In this document: piece by piece, positions 23,268 to 27,942 of the stretch
Layout: each line of letters opens with the position of its first letter
Numbering within the stretch: the stretch's first letter is position 1
Virus record (IMG/VR): IMGVR_UViG_3300020195_000136
Location: 1 to 27,942 of that record
Source: a virus
Direction: 5' to 3' (one strand)
DNA: 27,942 nt
The notes under the pieces: model-generated
The model's database searches: none
What the model was told of the DNA's origin: nothing
What the model saw: the letters and a program-made list of their open reading frames with translations, nothing else
Position numbers and translations under genes: made by a program

Positions 23268-23483
23268 GAACACTGTCGACCGCGACAGCCCCGTCACCGA
23301 GGCCGCCAGCTCGGCGCCGCCACCGGCGTCGACCCACTCTCGGAGCAGGTCGGCTTGCACTGCTCGGGCGGCCCGCTCCGCTTCGACCGCCGCTTCCCAT
23401 GTTGCGAGCCACTCGTCCTGGTCGGCGACGCGAGAACGCCCCGCCGAGATGGCGGGACGCTCCTGGCCTGCCGTGTCGGTCAC
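23253..23483 (-). CDS. Small HTH DNA-binding protein (76 aa)
   Basis: Minus-strand gene, GTG start at 23483 overlapping the stop of its upstream neighbour (GTGA). Acidic-basic N-terminus, then a helix (WLATWEAAVEAERAARAVQADLLREWVDAG) and a C-terminal helix-turn-helix (GGAELAASVTGLSRSTVFRRLT), the pattern of resolvase-type or small repressor HTH domains. With its position behind a promoter containing an inverted repeat, it may be a regulator of that promoter or of the adjacent early promoter. Repressor, anti-repressor or excisionase cannot be told apart from the sequence. Confidence 0.62.
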   Translation of the reverse strand: MTDTAGQERPAISAGRSRVADQDEWLATWEAAVEAERAARAVQADLLREWVDAGGGAELAASVTGLSRSTVFRRLT

Positions 23484-23704
23484 GGCCGCCCGTCGCCCTC
23501 GACGTAGACGCAAGTGGCGCCGAGCCAGCCGAACTGGCCTGCGTAGATCACATCGCCATCGTCGTCGATGAGGATGATTCCGCCCTGGGCGTCGGCGGCG
23601 TCCGACGCTGCGATCTGCTCGGCGGTGGCTTCCCCGATGACCTCGCCGGTGTCGACGTGCAGCAGGTTGCGGGTGGTGTTGGTGTCGTGCTCGGTGTTCG
23701 TCAT
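23480..23704 (-). CDS. Small hypothetical acidic protein (74 aa)
   Basis: Minus-strand gene reading MTNTEHDTNTTRNLLHVDTG and then GEVIGEATAEQIAASDAADA, IILIDDDGDVIYAGQFGW and CVYVEGDGR at the end. ATG 23704 is preferred because it lies at the predicted transcription start (GACTCT box 6 nt before). A TTG 36 nt upstream is an alternative. The pattern GEVIxEAT...ASDAA...I-D-x-x-x-x-CYVE type resembles a small family of orphan proteins seen in actinobacterial plasmids and phages, with unknown function. Confidence 0.6.
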   Translation of the reverse strand: MTNTEHDTNTTRNLLHVDTGEVIGEATAEQIAASDAADAQGGIILIDDDGDVIYAGQFGWLGATCVYVEGDGRP

Positions 23705-23740
23705 GTAGATAGAGTCGCACATCTGACACTCGTGTGTCAA
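23702..23740 (-). promoter_or_regulatory. Minus-strand promoter with operator-like inverted repeat
   Basis: On the minus strand TTGACA (23740-23735) is a consensus -35, and GACTCT 18 nt later is a -10-like box one base from TANNNT, 6 nt before ATG 23704. The inverted repeat TGACAC-tcgt-GTGTCA (23724-23739) overlaps the -35 and spacer, where a repressor could bind. Confidence 0.5.
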
Positions 23741-23793
23741 GGGTGAGACTCGGGAATCTGGCTAGCTGCGTCGGCAACCGATCTCACATTGAC

Positions 23794-23827
23794 CCCTACC
23801 CAACCCCGTACGTACGTGCTACGGTCG
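23794..23827 (+). repeat. 34-nt promoter repeat, copy 1
   Basis: Identical to 26739-26772. It includes the 10-bp palindrome CGTACGTACG and TGC-TACGGT (TACGGT at 23820-23825). TTGACC (23789-23794) precedes it, 25 nt from the -10, too far for normal -35 spacing. GTG 23832 follows after 6 nt. Confidence 0.75.
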
Positions 23828-23870
23828 GCGTGTGGTTCGCATGGGGCGAACCGAACGAAGGGACCCAAGC

Positions 23871-24161
23871 ATGGACGAGAACACACGCGACGAAGCCACC
23901 AACGCCCTCGCCGCAGCGATGGACAGCCGGTCCGACATCGACACCGGCATCGCCGAGTACGCCGACGCTGTCGTCGCCGCGCTGCTGGCAGGCAAGATCC
24001 CCGGCTTCCTGGCCTCGGGTCCTGTCGTCGCCGTGTGCGACGAGCTGGACGCACACGGACGGATGGTCGCCGACGGCGACGACATGTGGCACAAGGGTTA
24101 CACGGCGGCGGCGTGGTCGTGGGCCAACCGGCTCCGCGCGGCGATCGAGACGGCGGCGTGA
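23871..24161 (+). CDS. Hypothetical protein (96 aa)
   Basis: First gene of the early plus-strand block. ATG 23871 is chosen for AAGGGA (23858-23863), 7 nt upstream; a leaderless GTG at 23832 in the same frame would add 13 basic residues. Helical acidic protein: TRDEATNALAAAMDSRSDIDTGIAEYADAVVAALLAG, a hydrophobic IPGFLASGPVVAVCDEL, then MWHKGYTAAAWSWANRLRAAIETAA. No family recognised. Its stop overlaps the HTH gene start. Confidence 0.6.
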   Translation: MDENTRDEATNALAAAMDSRSDIDTGIAEYADAVVAALLAGKIPGFLASGPVVAVCDELDAHGRMVADGDDMWHKGYTAAAWSWANRLRAAIETAA

Positions 24162-24385
24162 ACCTGCCTCTCGCACCCGTCGAAGAACTGTTGGCGGCTC
24201 GGTGTGGTCGCCGGGCCACCACCGACGAAGTGGCCGAGGCGTGCTCGTGTTCGGCCCGGTCGATCATCCGCCGGCGAACGGCCGGGGTGACTGTGTGGGA
24301 AGCGGACCGGATCGCTGTGTCGTGGGGGATGCACCCGGTCAACGTGTGGGGCCAGGCGTGGGTCGACGCGCTGGTCGCAGCATGA
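24158..24385 (+). CDS. HTH-containing protein (75 aa)
   Basis: GTG 24158 (GTGA overlap). The segment TTDEVAEACSCSARSIIRRRTAGVTVWEADRIAVSWG reads as a helix-turn-helix with a following helix, typical of small phage DNA-binding proteins. Two cysteines near residues 16 and 29. Probable regulator or replication accessory; no closer assignment. Confidence 0.55.
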   Translation: MNLPLAPVEELLAARCGRRATTDEVAEACSCSARSIIRRRTAGVTVWEADRIAVSWGMHPVNVWGQAWVDALVAA

Positions 24386-24612
24386 ACGCCACCGTCACCG
24401 AAGTGGTGTTGCCCGACGGGCGGACGGTCGTGGCCGGACAGTGGTTCCGTATCGTCGGTGAGCGTGGCGTCTACCGGGCGCACGAGCCGTCGGGGTGCGG
24501 TCTGTGGGCGTACGGCGGCGACCGGCATCCGCTTGGGCGGCGCCAGTGGCGGTGCGTGGCACTCAACCGGGTAGGCACGTTCGTTCGGGCAGAGAAGGGG
24601 TGCCGCTCGTGA
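24382..24612 (+). CDS. Hypothetical protein (76 aa)
   Basis: ATG 24382 with ATGA overlap. Beta-rich small protein: VTEVVLPDGRTVVAGQWFRIVGERGVYRAHEP then GLWAYGGDRHPLGRRQWRCVALNRVGTFVRA. The pattern resembles a small SH3-like barrel. No function known. Basic C-terminus. Confidence 0.55.
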   Translation: MNATVTEVVLPDGRTVVAGQWFRIVGERGVYRAHEPSGCGLWAYGGDRHPLGRRQWRCVALNRVGTFVRAEKGCRS

Positions 24613-24959
24613 GCTGGGACGCCCGTCTCACCGACGACCGTGGGCACGTGGACGGCGACTGGAACTACACCCACAACTGCAACCCGATGTGCGACGCCGT
24701 GCTCGGCAAGCAGGTGGCGGCCACCGCCACCCCGTTTTGGGGCGGGCATTCCTGGTGGGCGCTCCTCGACGGCCTCGACGGCAAGTCTGGTCAGGCGCTG
24801 CTCGCCTCGATGGTGGAGTCGCTCGAAGCAGACCCTGAACGCTTTGAAGCCATGAACCCCAAGAACGGCTGGGGCTCCTACGTTGAGCTGGTGGGCGTGC
24901 TGCGAGAGATGCGCGACGCCGTCCCCGACTGGCCTACCACGTGGACATGCAGCGGATGA
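24609..24959 (+). CDS. Conserved phage-type hypothetical protein (116 aa)
   Basis: GTG 24609 (GTGA overlap). Segments WNYTHNCNPM, FWGGHSWWALLDGLDGKSGQALLASMVESLEADPERFEAM and NGWGSYVELVGVLREMRDA recall a family seen in many phages, with a Trp-Asn-x-T-H-N start, of unknown function. The family likeness is by eye only. Stop overlaps the next ATG. Confidence 0.58.
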   Translation: MSWDARLTDDRGHVDGDWNYTHNCNPMCDAVLGKQVAATATPFWGGHSWWALLDGLDGKSGQALLASMVESLEADPERFEAMNPKNGWGSYVELVGVLREMRDAVPDWPTTWTCSG

Positions 24960-25411
24960 GCGAGCAGGCGTTCTTTCCGCCCGCCGATCTCGGCGAATCG
25001 TACGACGAGATGGGCGCCGACGAACTCGCCGACCTTCTCCGACTTGTCCGCTCAACCCGTCAGGCGTGGGGACAGCTCGAAGCGGTCCTCGAATCCGAGC
25101 TGGGCCGGAAAGTGCCAGCCGGGCAACACGTCACCGACGCCGGTAAGCCGTACCAGGTGCGGAAGGGTGCCACCTCATACGAGTGGGACTCGGCCGATCT
25201 GTGGCGGGCGATCGTGGCACGCGCCGCCGACGAACGCATCGTCGACGCTGAGACCGGCGAATACGAACGGGAAGGCGAGGCGGTCGCCCGTGTCCTCCGC
25301 TCGTGTTTGGGGGCCACACCGAACTGGACGACGACAGGTATCAGAGCGTTGGGGTTGGACCCGTCGGACTATCGGACGGCGAGGGGCGGCCGTACGTCGG
25401 TGCAGCTCTGA
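24956..25411 (+). CDS. Hypothetical protein (151 aa)
   Basis: ATG 24956 is in ATGA overlap with the previous stop; an ATG 15 nt earlier is possible. Helical protein: AEDELADLLRLVRSTRQAWGQLEAVLESEL-like region, then GKPYQVRKGATSYEWDSADLWRAIVARAADERIVDAETGEYE, and a helix AVARVLRSCLGATPNW ending in GLDPSDYRTARGGRTSVQL. The type is common near recombination genes in actinophages; function unknown. Confidence 0.55.
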   Translation: MSEQAFFPPADLGESYDEMGADELADLLRLVRSTRQAWGQLEAVLESELGRKVPAGQHVTDAGKPYQVRKGATSYEWDSADLWRAIVARAADERIVDAETGEYEREGEAVARVLRSCLGATPNWTTTGIRALGLDPSDYRTARGGRTSVQL

Positions 25412-25434
25412 CTGTCACACTCTTACCGTACGAT
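25408..25434 (+). promoter_or_regulatory. Promoter with normal leader before 25463 gene
   Basis: CTGACT (25408-25413) and TACGAT (25429-25434) are 15 nt apart, a short but possible -35/-10 pair. A transcription start near 25441 leaves about 20 nt carrying AAAGGGA before ATG 25463. TACCGT at 25424 overlaps the box but would be only 3 nt from ATG 25433, so it is not preferred. Confidence 0.35.
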
Positions 25435-25462
25435 GTACGCACACATTGAAAGGGACAACATG

Positions 25463-25615
25463 ATGGACGATATGGACGCCGACACGTTCGGCCAGCTGGT
25501 CGAGGACCGGGGCCGCGACGTGCAGGACCGGTTCGCCGACCTTGCCGACGACGGCTACGACTACGCCGACGATGTGGCTTACGAGGGCACCGAGCATCCC
25601 GAGGTGGACCAGTGA
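25463..25615 (+). CDS. Small acidic hypothetical protein (50 aa)
   Basis: ATG 25463, 7 nt after AAAGGGA; ATG 25460 is the alternative. Very acidic (MDDMDADTFGQLVEDRGRD, then DDGYDYADDVAYEGTEHPEVD). Charge and size recall DNA-mimic inhibitors, but this is only a resemblance in charge. Its stop overlaps the annealing-protein gene (GTGA). Confidence 0.5.
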   Translation: MDDMDADTFGQLVEDRGRDVQDRFADLADDGYDYADDVAYEGTEHPEVDQ

Positions 25616-26286
25616 GCGACACCCCCACCGCTGCTGCGTTGGCTGCGCTGCGTGCCCCGTTCGAGGCGCATCAGATCGGGTCGTTGCCCCGTGGCGGAAC
25701 CCAACTCGACTTCGTGGGGCATGCGGCGGTCACGGACCGGCTGCTCCAAGTCGACCCGGAGTGGACGTGGGAGCCGTACGCGACGACCGAGCACGGCGCC
25801 CCGCTCGTGTTGCACGACGGCAAGCGGCGCACCCTGTGGATCAGGTTGACGGTGTGCGGGGTGACTCGGCCCGGTGTCGGCATCGTCGTCGGCGACAAGG
25901 ACGAGGTCGAGAAGGAGCTGATCTCCGACGGTATCCGCAACGCTGCGATGCGGTTCGGGGTCGCCCTGGACCTGTGGCACAAGGGCGGCAGTCTGAACGG
26001 CGACGGCCCCGAGGTGGGTCCGTCCGGCCAGGAGACGAGCGCAGAGCCGGACTGGGCGGCTCTCGGATGGAAGGACCGTGGCGACCACGACGCTACGAAG
26101 GCGGCGGTGAAGGGCGACGCCGGCAATTTGTCGGCCGAGTCGAAGGACGTGTTGCGGGGGTGGGCGTCGGAGACGGGGACGGTGCGTGCGGTGATGTCCG
26201 CTGACGATGTGGCCGAGTGGGATCGGCAGGTGTCGGCGCTCGCTGCAGGAGATCGACCCAACCCAACCACCGAGGAGACAGCATGA
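25612..26286 (+). CDS. Rad52/ERF-like single-strand DNA annealing protein
   Basis: 224-aa protein with GTG start (GTGA overlap). LDFVGHAAVTDRLLQVDPEWTWEPYATTEHG is the N-terminal part of the Sak/ERF-type fold (Y-x-x-x-x-V-x-x-R-L-D-x-V/x-W-x-W), and, further on, LWIRLTVCGVTRPGVGIVVGDKDEVEKELISDGIRNAAMRFGVALDLW is the signature in which a G-x-x-x-D-A-x-x-x-A-A-x-x-F-G-x-x-x-x-L helix follows strands. Such proteins promote annealing in phage recombination. The C-terminus (from about residue 140) is acidic and likely binds a partner such as SSB. No exonuclease gene is visible near it in this window. Confidence 0.68.
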   Translation: MSDTPTAAALAALRAPFEAHQIGSLPRGGTQLDFVGHAAVTDRLLQVDPEWTWEPYATTEHGAPLVLHDGKRRTLWIRLTVCGVTRPGVGIVVGDKDEVEKELISDGIRNAAMRFGVALDLWHKGGSLNGDGPEVGPSGQETSAEPDWAALGWKDRGDHDATKAAVKGDAGNLSAESKDVLRGWASETGTVRAVMSADDVAEWDRQVSALAAGDRPNPTTEETA

Positions 26287-26738
26287 GCCAAGCCGAAGCC
26301 GAAGCCACTGTCCGCAAGATGGAGGGGTACGGCGCCACCATCTACGCCCCCGTCATCGCCCCCGTCATCGCGTGGTGGCGGGAGCACATGCAGCCTGCCG
26401 TGCCGCCAGTCCCCTACGGGTGCGAACTGGTGGAGGTAGACGGTGTGCCCGTGTTCCGGAAGCCCGACGACGACGACTACGGGTGGCTCGGGCGCGACGG
26501 GGGCCTCTGGCTGGTCGGGCATGTACCGCTCCTCACCACGACCTATGCATTCGGTGGGCGGCGGTACATCGTCCGCCAGTCCGTTCCGTCGGACGTGGAC
26601 CGGCTCGCTCAAGCGCTCGCCGCCGTGGTCGGGCAGTCGTGGGAGCGCCTATCCAATTCCAACCAGACGTACTACAGAGTGAAGGCCCAGCGGCACTACG
26701 ACCACGGTGTGCGCTGCCCCGAGATCGCCGAAGATTGA
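26283..26738 (+). CDS. Hypothetical protein (151 aa)
   Basis: ATG 26283 (ATGA overlap). N-terminal helix with EAEATVRKMEGYGATIYAPVIAPVIAWWREHMQP, weakly hydrophobic, then beta-rich VPYGCELVEVDGVPVFRKPDDDDYGWLGRDGGLWLVGHVPLLTTTYAFGGRRYIVRQ and a helical C-terminus. No family recognised. The next gene has its own promoter. Confidence 0.55.
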   Translation: MSQAEAEATVRKMEGYGATIYAPVIAPVIAWWREHMQPAVPPVPYGCELVEVDGVPVFRKPDDDDYGWLGRDGGLWLVGHVPLLTTTYAFGGRRYIVRQSVPSDVDRLAQALAAVVGQSWERLSNSNQTYYRVKAQRHYDHGVRCPEIAED

Positions 26739-26772
26739 CCCTACCCAACCCCGTACGTACGTGCTACGGTCG
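26739..26772 (+). repeat. 34-nt promoter repeat, copy 2
   Basis: Second identical copy of 23794-23827, with CGTACGTACG and TGC-TACGGT (TACGGT 26765-26770). ATG 26777 follows after 6 nt, fitting a leaderless start. TTGACC (26735-26740) overlaps its left end, 24 nt from the -10. Confidence 0.75.
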
Positions 26773-26776
26773 AGGC

Positions 26777-27064
26777 ATGATGGACAACGACTACGAAACG
26801 CAAGCCCGGACCCGCAAAGTCGACCGGCTCGCTGCGTGGATCGTCGCCACCATGACCGCCCAACGGGACCTGTCGCCCGTCGACGCGTACGACGCAGCCG
26901 TCCGATTCTGCGACAACGCCAACGCCGCAGCGTGGGAGATGGCAGCGAAAGAAGCGGGCGTCCACGTCCCCTCCGAGCAGACAGTCGGTGTGTTGCGAGC
27001 CCGGCTGGCGGTCATGCGAGACGAGTTGGCGAAGCCCGACGACCTGTTCGCCGGTTTGCCGTGA
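26777..27064 (+). CDS. Hypothetical helical protein (95 aa)
   Basis: ATG 26777, 6 nt after a TACGGT box, with a second ATG directly following. Helical: QARTRKVDRLAAWIVATMTAQRDLSPVDAYDAAVRFCDNANAAAWEMAAKEAGVHVPSEQTVGVLRARLAVMRDEL. No family recognised. Shares its promoter type with the gene at 23871, so both may be expressed together. GTGA overlap with the next gene. Confidence 0.6.
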   Translation: MMDNDYETQARTRKVDRLAAWIVATMTAQRDLSPVDAYDAAVRFCDNANAAAWEMAAKEAGVHVPSEQTVGVLRARLAVMRDELAKPDDLFAGLP

Positions 27065-27261
27065 ACTTCTGTCCACGTTGCGGGATCAAAGTGGTGGCCG
27101 TGTACGAGGTGCGGCGCATGGTGCCCACACGCGTCGAGTTTGGGTGTAACCGGTCGGGGCCGTGGGAGCATGTAGTTGATCGGCCGTGGCCGCGAGGCGA
27201 GGCGGTTGTGCAGCCATGCGGGTGTGCGTTGCCGTTGGTTGTGGTGCGACAGCTCGCCTAA
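27061..27261 (+). CDS. Small zinc-ribbon protein (66 aa)
   Basis: GTG 27061 (GTGA overlap). N-terminal C-P-R-C (residues 4-7) and later cysteines at about 32 and 53/55 (QPCGCALPL) suggest a zinc ribbon. Otherwise beta-rich. Function unknown. Stop at 27261 precedes the promoter at 27283. Confidence 0.55.
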   Translation: MNFCPRCGIKVVAVYEVRRMVPTRVEFGCNRSGPWEHVVDRPWPRGEAVVQPCGCALPLVVVRQLA

Positions 27262-27282
27262 AACGTCCGTGGCTGTGTGGCG

Positions 27283-27301
27283 TGGTACGGTAACGGCTGT
27301 G
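27283..27301 (+). promoter_or_regulatory. Leaderless-type promoter upstream of double-HTH gene
   Basis: TGG-TACGGT (TACGGT 27286-27291), followed after 7 nt by GTG 27299. No Shine-Dalgarno sequence is present. Confidence 0.58.
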
Positions 27302-27775
27302 ACCGCCGACCTCACCGCCGACCTGCTGGTAGGCGTCGCCGATGTCGCTGAGATCATCGGCCGACCGAAACGGACGCTCGGCGAGTGGCGTGGCCGCGGC
27401 CGACAACGCATCCTTCCCGACTCGGAGATCATCGCCGACAAGCGCGGCACCCTCATCTGGCGTGCGTCGCATGTCCTCGGAGTTCTCGCCTACTTCGGCC
27501 AGTACGACGGTCCGATCCCCGCCCAGATGCGGCTACCGGATTTGGTGTCGCTCGGCTACATCGAGGAGTTGACGGGGGCGGAACGGCGAACGGTCCACGA
27601 TTGGACTCGGACTGTCGTCAAGAACGGCAAGTTGATCCGAGAGCAGACGTTGCCTGATCCGTTTGTTCGCGTGTCGGGTTGTCCGTTGTGGGAACGGTCG
27701 ACGATTTGCACGTGGGCCGCCCAACGCTACGTGGGCCGCCCGGTTGCGACGCCTCAACGCCTAGCCCGACCGTGA
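27299..27775 (+). CDS. Double helix-turn-helix DNA-binding protein
   Basis: 158-aa protein starting at GTG 27299 at leaderless spacing. It contains two similar units: residues about 10-65 (VGVADVAEIIGRPKRTLGEWRGRGR, then GTLIWRASHVLGVLA) and about 82-140 (VSLGYIEELTGAERRTVHDWTRTV, then CPLWERSTICTWA). Each starts with a MerR/excisionase-like helix-turn-helix and ends in W-x-R/S-x-x-V/I. An internal duplication is likely. It could bind a direct repeat as a regulator or excisionase. Confidence 0.62.
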   Translation: MTADLTADLLVGVADVAEIIGRPKRTLGEWRGRGRQRILPDSEIIADKRGTLIWRASHVLGVLAYFGQYDGPIPAQMRLPDLVSLGYIEELTGAERRTVHDWTRTVVKNGKLIREQTLPDPFVRVSGCPLWERSTICTWAAQRYVGRPVATPQRLARP

Positions 27776-27794
27776 CCAACCCCAGGAGCACCCC

Positions 27795-27942
27795 ATGAAG
27801 ATCGTCTTCTCCCGCATCGCCGGCGCCTTGTCGGACCTGCGCGATTTCGCCAGCCGTGAGCCGGCGCTGGTCCGCTACCTGCTGGGTCTGGTGGTGACGG
27901 TGGCTGCCCGCTACGGGCTGGCATTGGACGCCGAGGTGGTGT
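27795..27942 (+). CDS. Membrane protein, 3' end outside window
   Basis: Partial: at least 49 residues, running off the window edge. ATG 27795 follows AGGAG (27784-27788) by 6-7 nt. After a short basic helix (MKIVFSRIAGALSDLRDFASREPALVRY) comes a hydrophobic stretch LLGLVVTVAARYGLALDAEVV, the pattern of small actinophage membrane proteins sometimes annotated as holins. Too little is visible to decide. Confidence 0.55.
   Translation, partial: MKIVFSRIAGALSDLRDFASREPALVRYLLGLVVTVAARYGLALDAEVV

Noticed and set aside
25433-25615. ATG 25433 as leaderless start
   Set aside because: TACCGT would be only 3 nt away, shorter than at all other sites, while 25463 has a good ribosome-binding site.
23789-26740. 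TTGACC as -35 for the TACGGT boxes at 23820 and 26765
   Set aside because: Distance is 25 and 24 nt, well beyond the usual 16-19, and it differs between the two copies. TGN extended -10 boxes do not need a -35.
1-27942. tRNA or rRNA genes
   Set aside because: No cloverleaf-like sequence or conserved T-arm motif was noticed in either strand, though this was by eye only.

Overview
The window is a stretch of a high-GC, tailed (siphovirus-type) bacteriophage genome whose host is most likely an actinobacterium. Evidence: the head-tail adaptor, tail proteins and small early proteins resemble actinophage families; one protein carries a WhiB-type domain, a family confined to actinobacteria and their phages; and many genes appear to be expressed from leaderless transcripts with TANNNT -10 elements, as is common in actinobacteria. 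All genes but two read on the + strand and are tightly packed, mostly with 4-base GTGA/ATGA stop-start overlaps. Terminase, portal and endolysin are not visible and probably lie outside the window.

Layout. (1) 1-4322: head and neck genes: major capsid protein with an acidic N-terminal region (possibly cut at its 5' end), two Cys-containing structural proteins and a head-to-tail adaptor. (2) 4335-12205: a cargo block of about 7.9 kb inside the structural region: an FkbM-type methyltransferase, four glycosyltransferase-like proteins, a CDP-glycerol phosphotransferase-like protein, a small membrane protein, a pentapeptide-repeat protein, an HTH-WhiB fusion and several small Cys-rich proteins. 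It probably builds or decorates a glycan on the virion or host surface. (3) 12302-22541: tail genes: tail completion protein, tail terminator, chaperone pair made by a -1 frameshift, tape measure (932 aa, suggesting a tail of roughly 140 nm), and three minor tail proteins. (4) 22565-23256: two small membrane proteins that could belong to lysis. (5) 23253-23704, minus strand: two small genes (one HTH) behind a promoter with an inverted repeat, ending against the plus-strand genes at a hairpin. (6) 23820-27942: early/accessory region: small HTH and hypothetical proteins, a Rad52/ERF-like single-strand annealing protein, a zinc-ribbon protein, a double-HTH protein and the start of a membrane protein.

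Regulation. A short motif, TGN-TACGGT, recurs eight times by eye, nearly always in the small gaps between transcription units; in six cases a start codon follows 6-8 nt later, the spacing of a -10 box to its transcription start. The simplest reading is a set of phage promoters producing leaderless mRNAs, with downstream genes translated by coupling through the overlaps. A 34-nt version of this promoter is duplicated in the early region. Two promoter-like motifs (12222 and 14204) are followed by strong hairpins, then by a second leaderless-type start.

Assignments rest on reading protein motifs by eye; no database search was run.
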